In this document: in pieces, positions 51,825-60,426 of the stretch
How positions within the stretch are numbered: the stretch's first letter is position 1
How the letters are laid out: the number at the start of each line of letters is the position of its first letter
From: JANNSX01 sp046348995
GTDB lineage: Bacteria; Pseudomonadota; Alphaproteobacteria; Rhizobiales; Hyphomicrobiaceae
Reading direction: 5' to 3'
Length of the DNA stretch: 64,000 bases
Assembly (NCBI GenBank): GCA_046348995.1
Contig: JAXMDB010000003.1
Span: 310,001-374,000, forward strand
Made by a program: the position numbers and the translations under genes
Notes under the pieces: generated by a model
The model's input: only the letters and a program-made list of their open reading frames with translations
Database searches by the model: none
Told to the model about the DNA's origin: nothing

Positions 51825-51909
51825 GATCCGGGCTGCTTGCCTTGCGGCGATGCCTGACCTTAGCCTGGACTTCCGTGGATGCTGACGTTCGTCAGCATGA
51901 CGGTGTGGG
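51791..51909. repeat. 119-bp structured direct repeat, copy 2
   Basis: Direct copy of 51115-51233, offset 676 bp, with three mismatches and no indel. It covers the last codons of the acetyltransferase gene, its stop and the leader of the next gene, whose GTG start is 9 nt beyond the repeat, the same spacing as in copy 1. Confidence 0.95.
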
Positions 51910-51918
51910 AGGAGTGCG

Positions 51919-52329
51919 GTGAAGATCGAGTTTCTTGGTGACGGTGCTGCTGAGACGCCCCTGATCCGCGTCTACGGCGTCGAGGCTGCCCATGTCGAGG
52001 CGCTCGAAGCGGTGCTGCGGTCGCTGGCAGATGGGCACCTCAGCATCGCCGAGCTGGCAGACCTCGACGGTTTCCGGTCTATCAATGCGACGCTCGCGCT
52101 CATCGTCGGCAAAGAGAACCTCGGAATCCGCTTGCCCGCCGATGGCCGCTCCTTCCAGTGGGTCGCAACGCGCGACGCCTTCGATGATGCAGCAGAGTTG
52201 GTCGCGCCCTTGCGCGAGCCGCCGCCCCACGGCTTTCAGTGGTTGCTCGGTGGCGAGGGCGGCATGGCCTGGCAATTGCCCGGTGAGGTCGGCTTGGTCG
52301 TCAGCGCCTCCGCTCGCGGTGGCTGGTAG
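51919..52329 (+). CDS. hypothetical protein behind the second 119-bp repeat
   Basis: 136-aa protein beginning MKIEFLGDGAAETPLIRVYG at GTG 51919, with GGGAGGAG six bases upstream. It is acidic, soluble and without a signal peptide or membrane helix; the middle reads ADLDGFRSINATLALIVGKENLG and the end is Gly/Trp-rich (HGFQWLLGGEGGMAWQLPGE). I do not recognise a family. Codon use fits its neighbours. It shares the repeat-derived leader with the acetyltransferase gene. Confidence 0.65.
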   Translation: MKIEFLGDGAAETPLIRVYGVEAAHVEALEAVLRSLADGHLSIAELADLDGFRSINATLALIVGKENLGIRLPADGRSFQWVATRDAFDDAAELVAPLREPPPHGFQWLLGGEGGMAWQLPGEVGLVVSASARGGW

Positions 52330-52365
52330 AGAAGAGACCGCACACCCCCCACCCCACCGTCAGGA

Positions 52366-52482
52366 CCGCGCAGGCGGCCACCTCGCCATGTCTCCCTGGG
52401 CGCGATGCCGGTGACTTGCGCACCGTCGTCGACTTCAGGAGCGCAAGCCTTGTCTGGGTGGCCGCCTGCGCGGCCATGACGT
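52366..52482. repeat. left copy of a long inverted repeat
   Basis: The stretch 52366-52456 is the imperfect inverted counterpart of 53256-53344, roughly 80% by eye with 24 identical bases at its outer end. It is followed by GGTGGCCGCCTGCGCGGCCATGACG (52458-52482), which also occurs directly at 53329-53353. The flanking CCGCGCAGGCGGCCACC / GGTGGCCGCCTGCGCGG pair makes this side a hairpin too. Confidence 0.75.
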
Positions 52483-52559
52483 TGGAAAGGCAACATCGTC
52501 CGTTGTCGGCATGAGACGACGACCAAGTCCTTGCTGGCCTCGCGCAAGTCAGCGCCGCG

Positions 52560-52928
52560 CTAGAACCGGCATGTGTGCGTAAAATTAACCCATGGCGAGC
52601 ACGACGATCCCTGCAATACGCCACCCTTTGTGCAGGCCTGTATCGAGTAAGTCGTCTTTTCGCCGTTGGAGCAATAGTAGGCGAAATTGCGAACGTTCCG
52701 TCCAATTTCGACCTGATTGCCACCGCCAAATGCAACCTCGGTCAGTCGCGTTGCGATTACGTTGTAGTGCGAAACGTTCTGATAAGTACTGGTGAATGAA
52801 ACAGAGTGGACTCCGTTCGAGTCACTGCCGGACGTGCAAAACCCTTGCTTGCATCCGGCGACTGCGGTCTTCGGAACCAGTCCCGTAAGAAGCATTGCCG
52901 CCATCATAAGTCCCGTCGCGATTCTCAC
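52560..52928 (-). CDS. small secreted six-cysteine protein of unknown function
   Basis: 122-aa precursor starting at GTG 52928 after AGGAG. Signal peptide (MRIATGLMMAAMLLTGLVPK, cleavage near AVA-GCK), then a ~98-residue mature chain with six cysteines (C26, C31, C86, C99, C110, C120), enough for three disulfides, and Gly/Ser/Asn-rich strands. Base composition is clearly lower in GC than the neighbours. It is enclosed by long inverted repeats. No family recognised; transfer from elsewhere is plausible. Confidence 0.65.
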   Translation of the reverse strand: MRIATGLMMAAMLLTGLVPKTAVAGCKQGFCTSGSDSNGVHSVSFTSTYQNVSHYNVIATRLTEVAFGGGNQVEIGRNVRNFAYYCSNGEKTTYSIQACTKGGVLQGSSCSPWVNFTHTCRF

Positions 52929-52986
52929 TGCTGATCTCCTCTGGCCTCCAACGGTCGTCTATATTACCGCGGGTTTCCCCGAAAAC

Positions 52987-53015
52987 AATATACTCCGTTC
53001 GGAGAGGATTGTCAG
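52987..53015 (-). promoter_or_regulatory. promoter of the six-cysteine protein gene
   Basis: On the minus strand CTGACA (53015-53010) and TATATT (52992-52987) are separated by exactly 17 bp, 59 bp before the GTG start. The spacer holds a short palindrome CTCCGAACGGAG that could be an operator. The rest of 52929-53255 shows no convincing gene. Confidence 0.6.
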
Positions 53016-53255
53016 TTCGGCCGTTTTGCTGGCGGGATGCTAAACGAGCGGCGCCTTGGGATGAGAACTTTCCGAGGATAGCAGCCAACTGCTTCGACGC
53101 GTTCAGCTCCTCGCAGAACCAAATCTGCGCAGCAAGGTCGTAACTGGCAGCCAATCGACAGCATGCTCTGCCGGCCACGAGGCTTCGTCGTTTCGCCAGC
53201 CGTCAGAGCAGATGCGAGGTGCGTGGAAGCGCGCAAAGCCTACCCCCGTCGCCGA

Positions 53256-53353
53256 GACAAGTTTTGCGCTCCCGAAGTCGACGAAGGTGTGCAATCAGTC
53301 GGCGTCACGCCCAGAAATGTATGGCGAGGTGGCCGCCTGCGCGGCCATGACGC
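53256..53353. repeat. right copy of a long inverted repeat
   Basis: Inverted counterpart of 52366-52456; see that entry. Shared blocks include GTCGACTTC-GGAGCGCAA and GGCGAGGTGGCCGCCTGCGCGG on opposite strands. Together they bound about 0.98 kb that contains the six-cysteine protein gene. Confidence 0.75.
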
Positions 53354-53452
53354 TGAGAGGAGAGAACTTCCGCGCCGGCATGCGAAAGTAGGTATCGAGA
53401 AATTTCGGCTTGGTCGTCAGCGCTTCCACACAAGGACAGTGGTCAATCTCAC

Positions 53453-54283
53453 TCAATACCCCGCCGGACCAGGCGGAACCGGGCCGCTTGGGCTCAGCGC
53501 CCCATCCTTGTCGTGCTGTTCGGTGCCGATGAGGGGCGGGCAGAACACGCTGATGTAGTGCAGATCAGAATTCGCCTTAACGACATGCCGATCCTTCGGA
53601 CCGACATTGTAGGCGATGCCCGGTCCGAGCGCCCACGACTCGCCCGTCGTCAGATCCGTCACCTCGCCGGTACCGGAGAGGATGTGGTTCGCCTCCCAGT
53701 GATGCTTGTACCAGAGCTGCGCCTCGGCGCCTTTGTCGAAGTGGACGTCAGAGAAGCCGAAGCCGAGGCCGTCGGCCTTCGTCAACATGCGCAGCGTGCG
53801 CGCCTGGCCGTTGGCGACGACCATCTCTTGGCCGGCCTTGCGCAGGTCGCTGCCGCGCTTGACGAACATCCGGCGGTCCGTCTTCTCGATCGGTACGCTC
53901 GCCGGGTAGCCGCCTTGGGCATCGACCGTCTCGTTGCCCGTGAGCGGCGGACAGAAGATGCTGATGGAGTGCATGTCCTCGGTGATGCGGAAGCGATGCC
54001 GGTCGTTCGGCCCGACGACGTAGAGGACGCCGGCCGCCAGCGGAAACGCCTCGCCACTCGTCAGGTCCACGACCTCGCCCTTGCCCGAGGCGATGTAGTT
54101 CGCTTCCCAGTGGTTGCGCAGCCAGATCGTGAAGTCGATCCCGCGACGGCCGCGGTTCTCGTGATACGAAAATCCCATGCCGTCAGCCGCGGTCAGGAAG
54201 CGCGCCGACCGGAAATCCTGATTGCCCATCGGGAATTTGACGCGGCCGATCCTCTCGAGCTCCGCGTCGGTCCGTACGAACAT
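53453..54283 (-). CDS. tandem ectoine-synthase-like double cupin
   Basis: 276-aa protein made of two EctC-like cupins (~1-130 and ~139-262). Both repeat the EctC pattern: GMGFSYHENRG / GLGFGFSDVHF, RNHWEANYIASGKGEV / KHHWEANHILSGTGEV, VLYVVGPNDRHRF / IAYNVGPKDRHVV, and FCPPLTG / FCPPLIG. The Glu, Tyr and His iron ligands of ectoine synthase map to E60-Y88-H96 and E197-Y225-H233, so both sites look intact. No ectA, ectB or ectD is nearby, so ectoine synthesis is unlikely without genes elsewhere; a different hydro-lyase role is possible. Start ATG 54283 after GGAGG. Confidence 0.85.
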   Translation of the reverse strand: MFVRTDAELERIGRVKFPMGNQDFRSARFLTAADGMGFSYHENRGRRGIDFTIWLRNHWEANYIASGKGEVVDLTSGEAFPLAAGVLYVVGPNDRHRFRITEDMHSISIFCPPLTGNETVDAQGGYPASVPIEKTDRRMFVKRGSDLRKAGQEMVVANGQARTLRMLTKADGLGFGFSDVHFDKGAEAQLWYKHHWEANHILSGTGEVTDLTTGESWALGPGIAYNVGPKDRHVVKANSDLHYISVFCPPLIGTEQHDKDGALSPSGPVPPGPAGY

Positions 54284-54393
54284 GCGATCCTCCGGTGGTG
54301 AGCAAGCGCCGGAGGGAAGGTTATGCGGCAGGAACCGCACGACCAATGTTCGCAGGCTTTGGCAGATGATCGCCAAGAGCATGCCCTGGCCAA

Positions 54394-54424
54394 GAAAAAG
54401 CCCCGCGGAGCAATCCGCGGGGCT
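54394..54424 (-). terminator. Rho-independent terminator of groESL
   Basis: An 11-bp GC-rich stem AGCCCCGCGGA / TCCGCGGGGCT with 4-nt loop, followed on the minus strand by TTTTTCTT, 44 nt past the groEL stop. Confidence 0.9.
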
Positions 54425-54467
54425 TCGTCGTTTCGTCAGGCGCTGAACCTGATGCGAGGCGAAAGCC

Positions 54468-56117
<1,650 letters not shown>

Positions 56118-56252
56118 GTTGGCTGGTTCCTTGGATTGGGATGGGGGGGTATGGGCAAATGGCGAGTGGTGAGTGGCGAATGGTCAGAAGCAGCTGGTGC
56201 GGAAATGGGGAGATCCCCATTCGCCATTCGCTACTCCCCATTCGCGCCTTCC
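56118..56252. repeat. groES-groEL intergenic repeats of CGAATGG type
   Basis: The spacer between groES and groEL contains many short copies and inversions of CATTCGCCA/TGGCGAATG and a palindrome AAATGGGGAGATCCCCATTT (56202-56221). The block looks like an inserted low-complexity repeat; it may fold in the groESL mRNA. Confidence 0.55.
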
Positions 56253-56570
56253 TCACGCGGCCTTCTTCGAGGCGGCCTTGCCACCCTCGATCACGCCCAT
56301 GATGTCGCTTTCTTTCATGATCAGGTACTCGGTACCGTCGATCTTGACCTCGGTGCCGGACCACTTGCCGAACAGCACGATATCGCCGGCCTTCACGTCG
56401 AGGGCGACGCGCTCGCCCTTCTCGTCGCGGCCGCCGGGGCCGACGGCGATGATCTCGCCCTTCATCGGCTTCTCGGTGGCGCTATCCGGAATGATGATGC
56501 CACCGGCCGTTTTGGTGTCCTCTTCGACGCGCTTCACGACCACGCGGTCATGCAACGGACGGAATTTCAT
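56253..56570 (-). CDS. groES: co-chaperonin GroES (10 kDa)
   Basis: 105-aa lid of the GroEL cage. It begins MKFRPLHDRVVVKRVEEDTK, has the mobile loop KTAGGIIIPDSATEKP and the closing DGTEYLIMKESDIMGVIE. It is the first gene of groES-groEL, preceded by a promoter and CIRCE. Confidence 0.98.
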   Translation of the reverse strand: MKFRPLHDRVVVKRVEEDTKTAGGIIIPDSATEKPMKGEIIAVGPGGRDEKGERVALDVKAGDIVLFGKWSGTEVKIDGTEYLIMKESDIMGVIEGGKAASKKAA

Positions 56571-56631
56571 GGAGTAACTCCCGTTCGATTTGACTTTCGG
56601 GCAGGGGGCTGCCCGGGTTTTGGGAAGGCTG

Positions 56632-56658
56632 CTAGCACTCGTTAACGAGGAGTGCCAT
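56632..56658 (-). promoter_or_regulatory. CIRCE element (HrcA site) of groESL
   Basis: CTAGCACTC-N9-GAGTGCCAT fits the CIRCE consensus TTAGCACTC-N9-GAGTGCTAA at 15 of 18 arm positions. It lies 12 bp downstream of the predicted -10 box, the usual place for HrcA repression. Confidence 0.9.
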
Positions 56659-56669
56659 CAGGTGCCGAT

Positions 56670-56698
56670 GAGATAGGTCGACGGCGGCGGCTTGTCAA
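56670..56698 (-). promoter_or_regulatory. groESL promoter
   Basis: On the minus strand, -35 TTGACA (56698-56693) and -10 TATCTC (56675-56670) are spaced by 17 bp, a near-consensus housekeeping-sigma promoter placed just upstream of the CIRCE element. Confidence 0.85.
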
Positions 56699-56704
56699 GC
56701 CGTT

Positions 56705-56731
56705 TTAGCAGCCACCATCCAAGAGTGCTAA
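56705..56731 (-). promoter_or_regulatory. second, degenerate CIRCE-like element
   Basis: TTAGCAGCC-N9-GAGTGCTAA: one arm is a perfect CIRCE half-site, the other matches at 6 of 9. It sits 6 bp upstream of the -35 box, so the promoter is bracketed by two CIRCE-like sites. Confidence 0.65.
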
Positions 56732-56801
56732 CGGCGAAACGCGTGAGATAAGCACGCTTTAAGGCTGCTTCAAGGCCCAGGCCAACCGGGTGTCGGCGCT
56801 C

Positions 56802-57533
56802 TCAGGCGGTCAGGGTCTGGCCCGACAGAAAAGCCGCTTGCGGACGGGCGAGCGACAGCGCCGCCTCCGCCACGGCACGGCCCCGTCCTGTGCGGGCGAC
56901 CGCCGGTGCGTCCTCGTCGTCCGCCCACGGGTTCGCAGGCCCAACCAAGGGATCGACGGCGATGCCATAGGCGCGGATGCCGCAGTCGGCCTGGTCTTCC
57001 GCCTGCCGGCGGACGAGCGTCGCCAGCGCCGAGCGCAGGAGCGTGCGGCCGACGGCGCCGGCCCTGGTCTCCGGCGGCAGGATCGCGACGGTGATGAGCG
57101 TGCCGCGGATATTCTTCAGCCGCATGCGCTCGGCGACGCGCTGGCCGGTCAGGAACGGAATGGTCAGCGCTTCGGCGGCCGCACGCTCCGGGTCGATCGC
57201 CGCCGTCTCGCGCCAGTCCGCGGGCAGTGCCGTCACGGATACGGAAATGTCCAAGCCCGCATGCGCCGTTACGGCGGCGTCCGTCAGGCGCTCGATCTCG
57301 CCTGCGTTGCGCGGCCGGCATTCGAAGACGCGCAAGGCGTTGCCGCTGATGCGATGGGCTGCGCTCAAGCGCGCCGCCTGCAACACGAGACGCGCCTGCT
57401 GACGCGCGAAGGCCTTGGCGATGGAGAAGCCGATGCTGCGCTCCGCGCCCGTGACCAGCACACGCTTTCCCGAAAGCTCCGGGTAGCACGCCTTGCCGGC
57501 GTCGATCGCAACAGCACGACTTTTGTACATCAT
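56802..57533 (-). CDS. SDR-fold protein lacking the catalytic Tyr-Lys
   Basis: 243-aa protein with an SDR-like N-terminus (GKRVLVTGAERSIGFSIAKAFARQ). Where active SDRs carry YxxxK, this sequence reads GAVGRTLLRSALATLVRR, so both Tyr and Lys are absent. The usual NNAG segment also reads SVTALPAD. It may be a non-enzymatic or decayed SDR. Start ATG 57533 is used; the next codon is also ATG. It lies between groESL and the EAL gene. Confidence 0.65.
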   Translation of the reverse strand: MMYKSRAVAIDAGKACYPELSGKRVLVTGAERSIGFSIAKAFARQQARLVLQAARLSAAHRISGNALRVFECRPRNAGEIERLTDAAVTAHAGLDISVSVTALPADWRETAAIDPERAAAEALTIPFLTGQRVAERMRLKNIRGTLITVAILPPETRAGAVGRTLLRSALATLVRRQAEDQADCGIRAYGIAVDPLVGPANPWADDEDAPAVARTGRGRAVAEAALSLARPQAAFLSGQTLTA

Positions 57534-57835
57534 GGGACCGTACACTCTTTTGCGGCGGGAAGCATCGCCGCGACACTCGGGCCGAATCGGTAAAGCAAGC
57601 CTTAAGTGCTCGCGAGCCGGGGCGGCATTGCGGCGACAAAGTCGCGGGGGCGTGGAAATGTTCCGCTCGCCGCGAGGCGCGCGAGAAATACCTGAGGAAA
57701 AACCAGCTCGTGCCGTTGCAACATTGATGGCGAATGCGAACCCTGGCACACCGAGATTCGGTTTCAGTGAGTCGCGTCGGCGTTATTGGGGGGGCACGCA
57801 GGCCGTGAGGTCTTGCGCGAAGTGGAAGTGGGCAC
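57534..57835. other. divergent intergenic region, no feature assigned
   Basis: About 300 bp between the degenerate SDR and EAL genes. I see no clear gene, terminator or repeat. It must hold the two divergent promoters, but no box stands out. Confidence 0.5.
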
Positions 57836-59164
57836 ATGTCGCACGCCGAGCACGACGAAACTTTCAAGGCGCCGCCGCCGGTTGCGAGGCGGCGAGGCGA
57901 TATCCTCATCGTCCTGTCGATGGCGATTGTCGCCGTAGCATTCGGTGCCGGACTTTTGGTGCACGGCGGATTTGGCTTCGGCCCCTCGCTCATCGGGGGC
58001 CTGAGTCTGTTCGTGCTGTCGATGTTCCTGCACACGATGATGCGGCGGCTCGACAAGGTTGCCCCCGAGGTCGAGGCCGAGACTGCGCAGGGGTTCGACG
58101 TTGACGCTCCCGCTGCGACGCAGGGCGATCCCGACACTGCGGCGCGCGGCGACGATCACGGCTGGGGCGAGCCGCAGGCTGTGAACGACCTCGTTCGTCA
58201 ACTCGCCACCGAGCTGAAGAGATCGCCCGAGAGTGCGCCGGTGCCGCCACCACTGCCGAAAGCAGCGCCGCGTGCCGAGGCCGCACGGCCGATGCCGGCA
58301 CCGGCCCGTCCGCTGGCGAGCGAGCTGCCGCCGGTTGCGGCCGAGCGTGTGAATGCCCGTCCGGCTCCGCCGCCGCAGCGCCCGGTCGCCCAGCCTGTAG
58401 CGCCCGTCGCTCCGGTGGCCCGCGAGGGCCTCGATGCCGTTCTCGCCCGTGCCGTCGAGACCGAGGATGTGGAGATCCATCTGCAGCCGGTCATGACGCT
58501 CGCCGATCGGCGGACGCATCTCTACGAGGCACATCCGCGCGTGCGTGATGGCCGTGGTGGCTTGATCCGCCCCGAGGTCTACGGGCGCGTCGCGTTCGAG
58601 ACTGGCCTTGCCGCAGGCATCGAGCGGGTCGCCTTCCGCCGCACCGTGCAAATCCTCAGCCGCTTGATCGAGCGCGGCAAGCAGCGGCCGATGTTCACCG
58701 CGATCTCGGCCGAGACGCTGCGCGACGGAACGTTCCTGCGCGCGATCCACGAGACACTGAAATCGGGCCCGATGCTGCCGGCCAATCTTATTCTCGAGAT
58801 GCCGGAGGCCTCGCTCGCGGCGCTGGGACCCGCCGAGCGCGATGCGGTCCATGCGCTCGCCAGCGCAGGCTTCCGCTTCGCGCTTCAAGACGTGCTGCAG
58901 CTCGATATGCAGGCGCTCGGCGATCTCCCGATCGCCTTCGTCAAGCTGGCGCCAGCTGTGCTCAAGGGCCAGCCCGGCGCGGCGGCAGGGCTCGTCGCCC
59001 GCGTCCGCAGCATCGGCGCGGAGCCGGTCGTCGATGGCGTCGCCGAGGATCACGATATCGCGGTCGCGCAAGCGCTCGGCATCGTGCTCGGCCAAGGCAG
59101 CCTGCTCTCCGAGCCCCGCCCCCTGAAGGCCGACGTCGTCGGCGACATCCGCACGGGCACGTGA
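57836..59164 (+). CDS. membrane protein with a degenerate EAL domain
   Basis: 442-aa protein with two membrane helices (~22-42 and ~46-66), a long Pro/Ala-rich linker (~80-195) and an EAL-type domain (~200-435). The domain is recognisable (VEIHLQPVMTLADRRTHLYEAHPRV, LILEMPEASL, LGQGSLLSEPRPL), but the catalytic set is eroded. EAL is EAH, the Asn of the FxNxS motif is missing (FTAIS), DDFG is QDVL, KID is KLA, and EGVE is DGVAE. It is therefore unlikely to cleave cyclic di-GMP and more likely acts as a binding or partner protein. Confidence 0.82.
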   Translation: MSHAEHDETFKAPPPVARRRGDILIVLSMAIVAVAFGAGLLVHGGFGFGPSLIGGLSLFVLSMFLHTMMRRLDKVAPEVEAETAQGFDVDAPAATQGDPDTAARGDDHGWGEPQAVNDLVRQLATELKRSPESAPVPPPLPKAAPRAEAARPMPAPARPLASELPPVAAERVNARPAPPPQRPVAQPVAPVAPVAREGLDAVLARAVETEDVEIHLQPVMTLADRRTHLYEAHPRVRDGRGGLIRPEVYGRVAFETGLAAGIERVAFRRTVQILSRLIERGKQRPMFTAISAETLRDGTFLRAIHETLKSGPMLPANLILEMPEASLAALGPAERDAVHALASAGFRFALQDVLQLDMQALGDLPIAFVKLAPAVLKGQPGAAAGLVARVRSIGAEPVVDGVAEDHDIAVAQALGIVLGQGSLLSEPRPLKADVVGDIRTGT

Positions 59165-59225
59165 AGCGAGCCAGGTTCTGGCAATTCGCGTAGGCTTTTT
59201 GCGCTGAGCCGCAAGGAGCACTCCT

Positions 59226-59525
59226 ATGTTCGTCGCCGTCTATCGCTACAAATTGAAGCCAGGCACCGAGGCGGATTTTGCCAAAGATTGGGCCGAGGTC
59301 ACGCAGCGCGGGATAGCCGAAGGCAAAAGTCTCGGCTCGATTCTTGGCAGAGCACAGGATGGCACTTGGGTCGCCATCGCCCGCTGGCCGACGAAAGATC
59401 AGCGGGACAATTGGTTTGCGTCGATCCCCATTGATGGCGCACGCGCGCGCATCCGCGATGGGATCGAGACCTGGATCGACGATCTCGAAGTGGAAATCGT
59501 AAGCGATTTGAGTGTGCCTGGCTGA
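59226..59525 (+). CDS. antibiotic biosynthesis monooxygenase (ABM) domain protein
   Basis: 99-aa ferredoxin-like alpha/beta protein: FVAVYRYKLKPGTEADFAKDW opens the fold and WVAIARWPTKDQRDNWFASI continues it. ABM-family members include quinol monooxygenases and small haem-degrading enzymes, but many are of unknown function. It lies 62 nt after the EAL gene and 54 nt before the HAD gene, all on the plus strand. Confidence 0.8.
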   Translation: MFVAVYRYKLKPGTEADFAKDWAEVTQRGIAEGKSLGSILGRAQDGTWVAIARWPTKDQRDNWFASIPIDGARARIRDGIETWIDDLEVEIVSDLSVPG

Positions 59526-59579
59526 GCATGCGCTCGTGCCGCATTTGCGTACGCCCGCCGATCATGGCAAGCCACGCCG

Positions 59580-60425
59580 ATGCAAATCCTGTCCTCCGCC
59601 TCGAGCCTCGCCGCTGATTTCGATCTCTGGCTCTCCGACATCTGGGGCGTCGTGCACAACGGCGTCGCGGCCTATCCGCACGCCGTCGCGGCCTTGCAGA
59701 GCTATCGCCGGCAAGGCGGGCGCGTCGTGCTCATCACCAACGCGCCGCGGCCGCGCGGCTCGGTCGTCGAGCAGCTCGCGCGGCTCAAGGTTCCCGCCGA
59801 TGCGTATGATGCGATCGTCACCTCGGGTGACGTGACGCGCCAGCTCGTGGCCGGGCTCGGCGACAAGATCATCTACCAGCTCGGGCCGGACAAGGATTTG
59901 GGCATCTACGCGGGCTCTACCGCGCGGCTCGGACCGGCGGAGACGGCGCAAGCGATCGTCTGTACGGGGCTGCTCGACGACGCAACCGAGACGCCCGAGA
60001 ACTACCGCGCGCTGCTCACGGACTTCCGCCGCCGCGATCTGCCGATGATTTGCGCCAATCCGGATCTGACCGTCGAATACGGCGATCGCGTACTCTACTG
60101 CGCGGGCGCGCTCGCCAAGCTCTACGAGGAGCTCGGCGGCCGCGTCGTCTATGCGGGCAAACCGCACGCGCCGATCTACGAGATGGCGCTCGCGGAAGGT
60201 GTGGGGCTGCTCGGCCGGACGCTCGACAAATCCCGCGTGCTCGCGATCGGCGATGGCGTGCGCACCGATATCGCCGGTGCGCACCGCTTCGGCGTCACCT
60301 CGGTGTTCATTCCGTCCGCTGTCGATGCGGGCGCTGGGCGCGCGCTCGATGCGAGCCTGCTCGACGAGCTGTTCACGGGGCTTCCGCACCGCCCGTCATG
60401 GGCGCTGCCGCGACTCGTTTGGTGA
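59580..60425 (+). CDS. TIGR01459-type HAD-superfamily hydrolase (class IIA)
   Basis: 281-aa HAD phosphatase. Motif I is LSDIWGVVHNG (the DxW form of the class IIA group in place of DxD), motif II VLITNAPRP, Lys in YAGKPHAPIYEMAL, and motif III VLAIGDGVRTDIAGAHRFG. The family is mostly confined to Alphaproteobacteria and has no proven substrate. It converges on the quinone oxidoreductase gene with one base between stops. Confidence 0.9.
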   Translation: MQILSSASSLAADFDLWLSDIWGVVHNGVAAYPHAVAALQSYRRQGGRVVLITNAPRPRGSVVEQLARLKVPADAYDAIVTSGDVTRQLVAGLGDKIIYQLGPDKDLGIYAGSTARLGPAETAQAIVCTGLLDDATETPENYRALLTDFRRRDLPMICANPDLTVEYGDRVLYCAGALAKLYEELGGRVVYAGKPHAPIYEMALAEGVGLLGRTLDKSRVLAIGDGVRTDIAGAHRFGVTSVFIPSAVDAGAGRALDASLLDELFTGLPHRPSWALPRLVW

Positions 60426-60426
60426 A

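Noticed and set aside
51115..51909. Integron attC sites flanking a gene cassette
   Set aside because: The repeats are structured and flank one gene, but I see no RYYYAAC/GTTRRRY core pair and no integrase in the window.
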